Assembly (NCBI RefSeq): GCF_019393635.1
Contig: NC_057867.1
Location: forward strand, 50,478,143 to 50,542,142
From: Dromiciops gliroides
Taxonomy: Eukaryota; Chordata; Mammalia; Microbiotheria; Microbiotheriidae
Reading direction: 5' to 3'
DNA: 64,000 nt
The translations under genes were made by a program, and so were the position numbers. Positions 55,449 through 64,000 of this stretch are shown here, one piece after another; positions within the stretch are counted from its first letter, which is position 1; the number at the start of each line of letters is the position of its first letter. Under the pieces are notes generated by a model. The model had not been told where the DNA came from, ran no database searches, and was given only the letters and a program-made list of their open reading frames with translations.

Positions 55449-55760
55449 TTTTTTTAAGTGAGGCAATTGGGGTTAAGTGACTTGCCCAGAGTCACACAGC
55501 TAATAAGTGTTGTGGAAATTTATTTTGATTTGGGGACCCTACCTTTAGGCTGAGATTAGAAAGCCTTAGGCCCTCAGGGTCTCTCCCCCTCCTCAGCTTC
55601 AGCTGAGCGAAAAAGACCCGTGGGCTATACAAGACGCCAGGTCAGACAGCTGGGGAAAAAAAAATACAGTGTTAAGTGTCTGAGGCCGGATTTGAACTCA
55701 GGTACTCCTGACTCCAGGGCCAGTGCTCTATCCACTGCGCCACCTAGCTGCCCCCCCCCC
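55449..55760 (-). mobile_element. tRNA-derived SINE split by a 158-bp insertion
   Basis: SINE duplication catttaactttt at 55437-55448 and 55761-55772. The SINE text is contiguous (AATAAGTGT|TAAGTGTCTG) when 55511-55672 is removed. It carries a run of 10 or more C at its head. Confidence 0.95.
55511..55668. mobile_element. 158-bp TG...CA element with GTGT duplication
   Basis: Begins TGTGGAAATTTATTTTGA and ends GGGGAAAAAAAAATACA. Flanked by GTGT at 55507-55510 and 55669-55672. It has no long terminal inverted repeats, no open frame and no AATAAA. The ends and 4-bp duplication point to integrase-mediated insertion: a very short or internally deleted solo LTR. The family is not recognised. Confidence 0.7.
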
Positions 55761-56110
55761 CATTTAACTTTTTATGCTTCTCTTGAGTCTTATATTTAAA
55801 GATCAAATTTTCTGTTCAGCTCTGGTCTTCTTGTCAGGGAAGTTTGAAAGTTCCCTATTTCATTGAACATCTATCTTTTCACCTGAAAGATTATGCTCAA
55901 TTTTGTTGGATAGTTGATTCTTGTTTGTAATCTAAGCTCCTTTGCCTTTCCAGAATATCATACTCTAAATCCTGCAATCCTTTAATGTTGAAGCTGTTAA
56001 GTCCTGTGCAATCCTGACTGTGGCTCCTTGATATCTGAATTATTTCTTTCTGGCTGCTTGCAGTATTTTCTCCTTCTGGAATTTGGCTACAGTATTACTT
56101 GGAATTTTCA

Positions 56111-56220
56111 TGCTTCCCCATTTTACAGTTGAGGAAACTGAGGCAAACAGGAGTTAGGTGACTTGCCCAGGGTCACATAACTAATAAGAGTCTGAGACTG
56201 TATTTGAACTCAGGTCCTAA
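56111..56220 (-). repeat. SINE/MIR fragment, antisense
   Basis: TTTTACAGTTGAGGAAACTG, GCCCAGGGTCACATAACTAA and TTTGAACTCAGGTCCT. Truncated at the head. Confidence 0.7.
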
Positions 56221-56499
56221 AACCTATGGTTTTAGCTGCAAATCAGTTCTCTCATGGTCTGTTAAGGCTTCTTCTCTAATGTCATTTCCTAGAAAATCCT
56301 ATCAGTTTCTGATGTTGAACTATTTGACTGAGCCAAGGACTTTGGTGCCAAGTACTCTGCTTTCTGAGTCTTCAGTAGCTTTGTTTGTAGGTAGCCCCTG
56401 CTGGAGCAGCAGCCAGGCTGCATCTACACCAGGGTTGCCTCCCAGGATAGTGGCTAAGAGCAGAGATAAAGAGGGAGAGAATTCCCAGCATGGAGACAA

Positions 56500-56655
56500 C
56501 TCGTGAAAACATGCAGTCAGGACATGGAGGGTCTTGTGGAAGGAACAGCCAGTGAGTAGGCCAGTGTCACTGGATTGATCCCAGAGTACTTGGGGTGAGG
56601 AAGGTGTAAGAAGACTAGAAAGGGAGGAGGGGGCCAATTTAGGAAGGGCTACTAA
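56500..56655 (-). repeat. L2-clade fragment, antisense
   Basis: GCCAGTGTCACTGGATTGAT and GGTGTAAGAAGACTAGAAAG, the antisense of the L2 C-terminal coding region. Confidence 0.65.
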
Positions 56656-56659
56656 AGGA

Positions 56660-57365
56660 ATTTTCCTTAAGGTCAGATCTGACCTTACTCAAACAACTCT
56701 ACTGGCTTCCTGTTGCCTCTAGGATAGTAGTTAACTTTTAAAAAATAATAAGAAACATTTTTATTTAAAGTTTTGAGTTTCAAATTCTATCCCTCCTTCC
56801 CTCCCCCCTCCCTGAGGTGGTAAATCTGTTTAACTTTTAACATTAATCACAAACTGGCTCCAATCCATCTTTCCAGCCTCACTGGACATTACTGCCCTTA
56901 CTACAGTCTATCACCTGGATAAATTGGCTTTCTGTCTGTTCTTCACACGTGACCCTTCATCTCCCATCTCCAGGCCTTTGCACTGGCTGCCCCCCTCATT
57001 CCTGGAATGTACTCCCTCATCACCTCAGCCTCACTGAGTCCCTCTCTTCCTTTGAGACTCAGCTCAAGCACCATCTTCTACATGAAATCTTTCCTGATCT
57101 CCACCCCCCCCCAAACCCTCCCCTCCCCTTCTCCACACAATTGTTAGAGCCTTCACTACCAAACTATCTTTTCTTTTCTTTGTATTTGTTGATTTTATAT
57201 TCATGGTTGTGTATATTTTTATATGTACTTATTATCTCCCCCATTTGAATGGAAGTTCCTAGTTGACCAGAGATTATTTCATTCTTTATATTTGTATCCC
57301 TGGTGCCTAGCAAAGGGTCTGGTACACAATTGGCACTTAATAAATGTTGACGGATTGATTGAGTT
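56660..57365 (+). mobile_element. L2-clade LINE 3' part, sense
   Basis: C-terminal coding relic (CAGGCCTTTGCACTGGCTGC), GTTCCTAGTTGACCAGAGA, then TGGCACTTAATAAATGTTGA and a GATTGATTGAG tail. Interrupted by the small L1 at 56742. Confidence 0.75.
56742..56829 (-). mobile_element. 88-bp L1 3' end, antisense
   Basis: Only the L1 3' terminus (AAATTCTATCCCTCCTTCCC) remains. The duplication ttaacttttaa is at 56731-56741 and 56830-56840. Confidence 0.85.
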
Positions 57366-57369
57366 CTGA

Positions 57370-58150
57370 TTTCCAATTGAGGCAGTTCTATTGGAAAGAA
57401 AATTTTATTTTATTTTTACTTTCTTCTGTGCATGAAGAGTGAGACCAAGTCTTGTTAAATGTCTCCTCTGGGGTTAAGGTTATTTCTTTGATGTTGCATC
57501 CGCGAAAGCAGAAGCCAGCTGCACCAGAGAATGCTTTGGAAAAGGATTGGTATGACTTCAGAGATGATGAAACATTCCTATGTCCTCTTGGTAGAGAGTC
57601 TAGAGACTGAGCACAAAATGAGGCACAGGCAATCTATCATACTAGGCCAATGGATTGCTTTGTTTTTCTTAACTCTATTTCTTTGTGACAAGGGACAGTA
57701 GTAAGGGGGACTAATTGGGAAATTATCTTGAAATTTTTTTTAAAAACCAGTGATATTTTATAAGAAAGCATCAAAAATGGTTTAAAAAAGAAGAAAAGGG
57801 ATAAGATTTCATGTGGATCATACCTCTAAGGACATTTTGTTCTAAGCATTTCTCATTTTTGGACATTTGCATTAGCATACTTACAGAGCAAAGGGACAGC
57901 TAGTTGTGCTCATTGTTGAACAGGAGGAGAGGAGCCTGGATTACTTTGGGGAAATTGCAGAGTTCTTTCAATTATCTTAAGCTTCTCCCTGAAACAAAAG
58001 AAGAAAGAAATGTTAACACTAGTCCCTCTCTGGTGACCTTGTATGGCTGTGTTGCCTGCAATAGTACCATGGAATTCAATTGTACGATTCCCCAAAGGGC
58101 AGAAAGAAGTGTATAGTGGGTATGAGCAGGCTGCAACACCTTACAAACAG
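57370..58150. other. no recognised feature
   Basis: Unassigned sequence. A 70-codon open frame at 57904-58116 has no recognised domain. Confidence 0.4.
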
Positions 58151-58160
58151 TGAAGTAAAG

Positions 58161-58382
58161 CAGTGGTGTCAAACTCAAATAGAAACAGAGGCCACCAGTC
58201 CATAGATTAGGATCCCTGGGGGCCACATATTGACTTAGTTTTAAAATGTAATATTATCTATGTTTTATTGTACTTTTATTTATTTTGTCAAATATTTCTC
58301 AATTACACTTGAATCTGGTGCAGCCACACTCAGCAATGTGGTGGGTCACATGTGGCAGTGGTCTACATGTTTGACACTTCTG
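58161..58382 (+). mobile_element. hAT-type MITE, copy 2
   Basis: Ends CAGTGGTGTCAAACTC and GTTTGACACTTCTG are inverted repeats. The flanks aagtaaag (58153-58160) and ctgtaaag (58383-58390) share six of eight bases. Same family as 13178-13340, in the opposite orientation, and longer. Confidence 0.85.
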
Positions 58383-58390
58383 CTGTAAAG

Positions 58391-58675
58391 AATGGCACCA
58401 AAGAAGTGTATGACTGAAAAAGAAGCCAGGCTGGCCATGTGGAAAGAAGAGGAAACCAATGGGCAGCCTGTGTGTTCCTTTCGTGTATTCAGGGGGCCAA
58501 GAGAACTGAAGGAAAGCAACTAGCACATTGGGTGGACCCCCTGTGGCACTCTTATAGGAGGACCTGGATGAGAGTTGAACTTTTAACATTATTCACATAT
58601 AATGAGGAGGCCTCTTTGTAGGGAGCATCCACATGTATGAGATCACAGGTCTATTGCAGTTTTTGAGAACAATCA
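58391..58675. other. no recognised feature
   Basis: Unassigned sequence between the MITE and a SINE. Confidence 0.4.
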
Positions 58676-58926
58676 TTGGTGTTCAGTCATTTTCAATCAT
58701 GTCTAACTCTTTGTGACTCTATTTGGGGTTTTCTTGGCAGAGATACTGGAGTGGCTTGCCATTTCCTTCTCCAGCTCATTTTATGGATGAGGAACTGAGG
58801 CATACAGGGTGAAATGACTTGCCTAGGGTCACACAGCTAGTATCTGAGGCCAGATTTGAACTCAGAAAGATGAGTCTTCCTGACTTCAGGCCTAGTACTC
58901 TATCTACTGCACCACCTACATGCCCT
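58676..58926 (-). mobile_element. RTE-tailed SINE, antisense
   Basis: Tail (TTTTCTTGGCAGAGATACTG), CORE part and head (GCACCACCTACATGCCC). Lies immediately left of the L1 duplication at 58937. Confidence 0.9.
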
Positions 58927-59884
58927 TATTGAGAGTAATAGCAGCAATATTCTTATAAATTTTATTTAGTTCTCTACATATTTTAGAAATGAGGCCTTTA
59001 TCAGAAACACTGGCTGTGAAAATTGTTTCCCAGTTTTCTGTTTTCCTTCTGAGCTTGGCTGCATTGCTTCTGTTTGTACAAAAGCTTTTTATTTTTTATT
59101 TTTTTCCGTATATAAATATTTTATTATTTTCCAGTTACATATAGAGATAGTTTTTAACATTTGTTTTTATAAGATTTCATTTCAAATTTTTCTCCCTCCC
59201 TCCCCTCCCTTCCCTTCTCCCCAAGACAGCAAGTAATCTGATATAGGTTATATATATACAATCACATTAAACATATTTCTGCATTAGTCATGTAATGAGA
59301 GAAGAATCAGAGCAAAAAGGAAAAACCTCAAAAAATAAAAACAACAACAAAAACAATAGAAATAGGATAGTTCGATCTGCATCCAGATTCAACAGGTGTT
59401 TTTTTTCTGGATTTGGAGAGCATTTTCCATCATGAGTCCTTTGGAACTATCTTCGACCATTGTATTGCTGAGAAGAGTCAAGTCTATCACAGTTGATCAG
59501 CACACAATGTTGTTGATACTGTGTACAATGTTCTCCTGGTTCTGCTCATCTCACTCAGCATCAGTTACTGTAAGTCCTTCCAGGTTTCTGAAATCTGCCT
59601 GCTCATCATTTCTTATAGCACAATAGTATTCCATTACATTCATATACCACAACTTGTTTAGCCATTCCCCAATTGATGGGCATCCCCTCAATTTCTAATT
59701 CCTTGCCACCACAAAAAGAACAGCTATAAATATTTTTGTACATGTGGGTCCTTTTTCCTTTTTTATGATCTCTTTGGGAAAAAGTCCTAATAGTGGTATT
59801 GCTGGGTCAAAGGGTATGCAGCTTTATAGCCCTTTGGGCATAGTTCCAAACTGTTCTCCAGAATGGTTGGATCAGTTCACAGCT

Positions 59885-60094
59885 CTACCAACAATGCATT
59901 AGTGTTCCATTTCTTCCACAGCTTCTCCAACATTTATTATTTCCCTTTTTTGTCATATTAGCCAGTCTGATAGGTGTCAGGTGGTACCTCAGAGTTGTTT
60001 TAATTTGTATCTCTCTAATCAATAGTGATTTAGAGCATTTTTTCATATGGCCATAGATAGCTTTGATTTCTTCATCAGAAAACTGCCTGTTCAT
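59885..60094 (-). pseudogene. L1 ORF2p C-terminal relic with Cys/His segment
   Basis: An open stretch encodes MNRQFSDEEIKAIYGHMKK and RYHLTPIRLANMTKKGN, then NKCWRSCGRNGTLMHCW, the Cys-x3-Cys...His...Cys-like region of L1 ORF2p. The frame is lost just after it. Confidence 0.88.
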
Positions 60095-60153
60095 ATCCTT
60101 TAACCATTTCTCAATTGGGAAATGACTTGGATCTTATAAATTTGATTTAGTTC

Positions 60154-60299
60154 AGGGGCAGCTAGATGGTGCAGTGGATAGAGCACCGGCCCTGGATTCA
60201 GGAGTACCTGAGTTCAAATCCAGCCTCAGACACTTAACACTTACTAGCTATGTGACCCTGGGCAAGTCACTTAAACCCAATTGCCTCACTAAAAAAAAA
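60154..60299 (+). mobile_element. tRNA-derived SINE in L1
   Basis: Perfect duplication ttgatttagttc at 60142-60153 and 60300-60311. Confidence 0.95.
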
Positions 60300-60388
60300 T
60301 TGATTTAGTTCCTGATATATTTTATAAATGAGGCCTTTATCAGAAGTACTGGCTATAAAAATTGTTTCCCAGTTTTCTGTCTCCCTTC

Positions 60389-60558
60389 TTTTTTGTTTGT
60401 TTGTTTGTTTGGTTTGGTTTTTGGTAGAGCAATGAGGGTTGTTACTTGCCCAGGATCACACAGCTAGTAAGTGTGAAGTGTCTGAGGTCATATTTGAACT
60501 CAGGTCCTCCTGAATCCAGGGCTGGTGCTCTATCTACTGTGCCACCTAGCTGCCCCCC
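60389..60558 (-). mobile_element. tRNA-derived SINE, antisense, in L1
   Basis: Perfect duplication ctgtctccctt at 60378-60388 and 60559-60569. The tail is (TTTG)n. Confidence 0.95.
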
Positions 60559-61194
60559 CTGTCTCCCTTGTAATTTTGGATGCATTGCTTCTGTTTGTAC
60601 AAAAACTTTTTAATTCAATATAATCAAAATGATTAATTTTGCATTTCATAATATTCTCTATCTCTTGTTTGGTCATAAATTCCTTTCCTTTCCATAGATC
60701 TGAGAGATAAACTATTCCCTCCTCTCCTAATTTGCCTATGGTATCACCCTTTATGTCCAAATCATCCAAATCATTTATCCATTTTGACCTTATTTTGGTA
60801 TACAGTATAAGATGTTGGTCTATGCCTAGTTTCTGCCATACTATCTTCTGGTTTTCCCAGAAGTTTTTGTCAAATATTGAGTTCTTATTCCAGAAGGTGA
60901 AGTCTTTGGGTTTATCAAATGTAGATTACTATTGTAATTTAATACTGTCTCCTGTGTCTGACCTATTCTATTGATCTACCACTTTATTTCTTAGCCAGTA
61001 CCAAATAGTTTTGACTGCTGCTTTATAGTAGAGCTTCAGATTTGGTACAGCTAGCCCACCTTCCTGTGCATTTTCTTTCGTTAGCTCCTTTGATATTCTT
61101 GACTTTTTGTTCTTCTATCTGAATTTTGTATTTATTTCTTCTAGCTATATAAAATAATTTTGGGTGGTCTGGTTGGTATGGAATAGCAGCAATA

Positions 61195-61555
61195 AAGAAA
61201 GTATTTGCAGATGGTAGAGTCCCCACCAACTATTATCGGAAATATTGTTCAAGTTTGAAGGAATCTTTATCTTACAAGGTAGGTTATTGTACTAAGTGCT
61301 AACAGGATATAGTACTTCTGGCTCCTAAAGAACTTAGTATATACATTATCTCATTTGATCCTCATAACACATATGGAAGGTAGATACTATTATTATTCTC
61401 ACTTGTAGAAGAGGCTGAGAAGAAAACCAAGGGTGAGAGAGGTCTCATATCTAGTGGTCACACATTTAGTAAGTGGCAGAGAAAGAATCCAAAGCCAGGT
61501 TTTCTGTTTCTACTACTCTACTCTGCCTCTCAGTGATCTCCCTTGAGACTGGAGA
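61195..61555 (-). repeat. MIR, antisense, with unassigned left part
   Basis: 61330-61555 reads as antisense MIR (ATTATCTCATTTGATCCTCA, GTCACACATTTAGTAAGTGG). The left 130 bp is not recognised. Confidence 0.6.
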
Positions 61556-61565
61556 GCTATGCTGT

Positions 61566-62430
61566 TAAACTGGGTAAATAAACCTTTTGACCTAGCAATA
61601 CCACTACTTGTGACACACTGCCCTCCACTGGGGCAGTCAGAGGTTAAATGACCTAACCAGGGTCACTTAAGTAGTATTTTTTTGGCAGGGTAGTGAGGGT
61701 AAAGTGACTTGCCCGTGGTCACACAGCTAGTAAGTATTAAATGTCTGAGGCTGGATTTGAATTCAGGTCCTCCTGAATCCAGGGCCAGTGCTTTATCCAC
61801 TGTGCCACCTAGCTGCCCCTGCAATACCACTATTAGGGCTATACCCACAAAGAGATCAAAGAAAGGGGAAAAGAACACATAGGCACAAAAATATTTATAG
61901 CAGCTCTTTTTGTGGTGGTAAATGATTGGGGACTGAGGGGATGCTCATCAATTGGGGAATGACTGAACAAGTTATGGTATATGGTTGTGATGAAATACTA
62001 TTGTGTTATAATAACTGAGGAAGGGGATGGTTTCAGAAAAATCTGGGAAGGACTGTATGAACTGATGCAGAGTCAAGTGGGCAGAACCAAGAGAACAATC
62101 TACATAGTAATAATAATATTGTAAAGATAAGCAACTTTGAAATACCTATTAATTCTGATTAACACAATACCCCACCACAATTCAGAAGGACTCATGATGA
62201 AACATGCTATCCACTCCAAATGGAGAATTGATGGATTCCGAGTGCAGATTGAGGCATGTTTTCTTCTTTTTCTTGCTTTTTTCAGAACATGATTAATGCA
62301 GGAATTTATATTGCATGACTATACATATTTATAATAGGTTTTATTTTTCTTGACTTCTCAGTGAGGGGGAAGAAGGAGGGAGAGAATTTGGAACTGAGAA
62401 TAAAATAAAATTGAATTTTAAAAAGTATAT
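61566..62430 (+). mobile_element. L1 3' end, sense
   Basis: Sense ORF2 C-terminal text (CATCAATTGGGGAATGACTG, GAACTGATGCAGAGTCAAGT) and 3' UTR ending AAAATAAAATTGAATTTTAAA. A SINE-containing insertion sits at 61607-61820. Confidence 0.85.
61607..61820 (-). mobile_element. composite SINE insertion, antisense
   Basis: A perfect 12-bp duplication gcaataccacta (61595-61606, 61821-61832) encloses a normal antisense SINE (about 61676-61820) plus a 68-bp diverged SINE-like piece on its tail side (GGTTAAATGACCTAACCAGG). Confidence 0.82.
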
Positions 62431-62805
62431 GGAGAGATTGATAACAAAGGAAAATAGCTACCACTTTATATGTACCAGGTAGTAAACTAGTAGAGCTAAT
62501 TACTTCAGGAGGTAATACAAACTCCCTCGATAAGGCCAATCAAATCCTAAGAACAGCTTTATGACTTTTTAGGGAAAAATAATCCCTTTTGGGGGACAAA
62601 GGTGACACCTTGGTAGATACTGGTCCTATTTATTATAGCATCCTTAAAGTTAGTAGGGAACCGGCAGGCTTTCAAAAGTGATATTCCATAGCAGAGCATA
62701 TGATTATTGTCTCATAATTGACTGAAACATGTTGAGAATACAAGATTCCACTATGAATATTGTTTAGTGCTTTTTAAAAAAAGCATTTAATTTGGTAAAA
62801 CAAAA
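62431..62805. other. unassigned, possible retroviral protease scrap
   Basis: A short plus-strand stretch near 62600-62645 translates with an L-V-D-T-G motif, as in retroviral-type aspartic proteases. The usual A after G is P, and the frame has stops on both sides. Nothing else identifies an endogenous retrovirus here. Confidence 0.2.
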
Positions 62806-62811
62806 TGCCAC

Positions 62812-63485
62812 TTAAAAAAAATAATAAACATTTTTGGGTTCCAAATTCTATCCCTCCTTCCCTCTCCCCCCTCCCCCCTCCCTGAGGCAGTAAGCAATCT
62901 GATATAGATTATACATGTGCAATTACGTAAAACATTTCCATATTAGTCATTTTGTATAAGAAAACTTGAATAAAAGAAAAAAATGAAAGAAAGTGAAAAA
63001 TAGCATGCTTCAGTCTGTGTTCAATCGATATCAGTTCTTTCCTTGGAGGTGGATAGCATGCTTCATCATTAATCCTTTGGGATTGTATTGGATCATTGTA
63101 TTGCTGAGAATAGTTAAGTCATTCACAGTTCTTTATGGAACAATATTGCTATCACTCTGCACAATGTTCTCCTGCTTCTGCTCACTTCACCATACATCAA
63201 TTCATCCAAGTCTTTCCAGGTCTTTCTTGAAATCAGCCTGCTTGTCATTTCTTATAGCACAATAATATTCCATTACAATCATATACCACAGCTTGTTTAG
63301 ACATTCCCCAATTAATGGGCATTCCTTTCATTTCCTATTTTAAGCCTCCACAAAAAGAGCTGCTATAAATATTTTTGTACAAATAGGTCTTTTTCTCTTT
63401 GGGAGATGTCTTTGGGATATAAACCTAGCAGTGGTATTTCTGGATCAAAGGGTATGCACAGTTTTATAGCCCTTTGGGCATAGTG
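62812..63485 (-). mobile_element. L1 3' part, antisense, fused to RPL3
   Basis: Same 3' subfamily as 15785-16385. The 3' end is at the left (AAATTCTATCCCTCCTTCCC), the 3' UTR follows (AAAACTTGAATAAAAGAAA), then an ORF2 C-terminal relic up to GCCCTTTGGGCATAG. There it stops abruptly and RPL3 sequence begins in the same orientation. Confidence 0.85.
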
Positions 63486-64000
63486 AGGACATCTTCTTGG
63501 TCCCAACAACATAACCTTTCAGCAAGATAAAATCATTAGTCACTTCACCATAGTGGACAAAACCTCCCAGAGTGTTGATCCCTGAAGTAGATGCACTGGT
63601 TTTGATCAGCTTGCCATCCTTGATCTGGTAATCCTGGCCAATCTTGTAGATTGTTTTGTTGCTCTCAGTGTGATGGTGGTAGCCCTTCTGACCAGCTCAA
63701 GTCACAGAGAAGGCCACTCTTGCAGGATGCCAAGCTTTAATACATGCCACCTTACATAGGCCCCCGTAAGTTTTTCAGGGCAGTTTCTTTGTGGGCCAGT
63801 AGCTGGTGACACTTTTGTAACCCTTGCCTTTGGTCATTCCAATGACATCAATCATCTCAACAGTTTCTCAGATACTCTGCCACCATTCACCTGGATTTCC
63901 ATCAGGTGAGGCTTCTTCTGCCTCAGAGGGAGAAGGCGCATCTGGGTATGGGCAATGCCTTGGCTCACCTTGCCATCATCTTGCCACTTCTTGCAGTACT
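63486..64000 (-). pseudogene. RPL3: RPL3 processed pseudogene, partial
   Basis: Minus-strand translation matches ribosomal protein L3, a core protein of the 60S subunit. From the window edge leftward it reads [87 protein letters not shown] and YVVGTKK. That is roughly residues 135-345 of about 403, by memory of the family. There are no introns, several stops and frameshifts, and at least three internal deletions. The C-terminal part is absent because the sequence switches to L1 at 63485. The 5' part lies beyond the window. Confidence 0.93.

Larger units (their letters stand above)
53931..56110 (-). mobile_element. L1 ORF1 end to ORF2 endonuclease, antisense
   Basis: Right to left: ORF1 C-terminus (EKILQAARKK, about 56.06 kb), an inter-ORF segment (54.9-55.9 kb), ORF2 start (MNMNGINSPIKRNQI, about 54.86 kb), endonuclease N-terminus (CCLQETHLNQRNTHRVKAKG, about 54.6 kb) and later endonuclease text (KIDHVLGHKNFTIKCRKAEI, about 53.96-54.02 kb). 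SINEs interrupt it at 54070, 54686 and 55449. Confidence 0.88.
58950..61181 (-). mobile_element. antisense L1 with a duplicated ORF2 segment
   Basis: A perfect 13-bp duplication aatagcagcaata (58937-58949 and 61182-61194) encloses the whole block. From the left: an ORF2 piece (58950-59097), an L1 3' end with 3' UTR (59106-59400), ORF2 C-terminal to RT text (59400-61181). The first piece repeats sequence found again at about 60129-60600. SINEs at 60154 and 60389 lie in the second copy only. Confidence 0.8.

Noticed and set aside
56500..57365. Second inverted L2 pair as another twin-priming case
   Set aside because: The two pieces cover overlapping parts of the L2 C-terminus and look like different subfamilies, so two separate fragments are more likely.

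Overview
This window reads as a nuclear chromosome segment from a marsupial. The main evidence is a tRNA-derived SINE family with more than 40 recognisable copies on both strands. It has a tRNA-like head, a GAGTTCAAATCC-type B box, and a CORE-like block (CTGTGTGACCCTGGGCAAG) shared with MIR. This is the WSINE/Mar1 type of metatherian SINE. The other repeats agree: marsupial L1 with a G-rich 3' UTR, a BovB-clade RTE LINE, a SINE that shares the RTE 3' tail, many L2-clade LINEs, MIRs, hAT MITEs and solo LTRs. I cannot fix the species. I found no intact protein-coding gene, rRNA, tRNA gene or CRISPR array. Nearly all long open frames are SINE or LINE remnants.

Layout. 0-10 kb: SINE insertions with clear target-site duplications (TSDs), a probable LTR inside a MIR (1244-1835) and a solo LTR (7485-7936). 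10-20.9 kb: an old antisense L1 interrupted by an L2 and three SINEs, a hAT MITE, further L1 3' ends, an L2 3' end, and an L1 5' half ending near 20.88 kb. 21-28 kb: MIR-rich sequence, a BovB-like RTE (24.4-25.7 kb) and an L2. 28-33.7 kb: a head-to-head pair of L2-clade pieces, then a long antisense L2 broken by a solo LTR and an RTE-tailed SINE.

34-38.7 kb: mostly not a recognised repeat, but made of three diverged direct copies of a unit of about 1.1-1.2 kb. 39-43 kb: nested antisense L1s. 43-50 kb: MIR and L2 fragments, a SINE dimer, a possible hAT transposase relic, a small CpG-rich block (47.28-47.65 kb) and a MER5-like element carrying a GC/CA microsatellite. 50.4-53.8 kb: a degenerate tandem array with a period near 147 bp, interrupted by an L1 5'-end fragment. 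53.8-56.1 kb: an antisense L1 whose SINEs include one carrying a clean 158-bp TG...CA insertion. 56-62.5 kb: L2, a hAT MITE, L1 with a duplicated ORF2 segment, and a sense L1 3' end. 62.8-64 kb: an L1 3' portion fused to an RPL3 processed pseudogene that runs off the window.

The structures least explained by known repeats are the ~147-bp array, the ~1.1-kb triplication, the 158-bp TG...CA insertion, the CpG block and the RPL3-L1 chimera. All calls come from reading the sequence by eye. Family names rest on remembered signatures and no database search was run.
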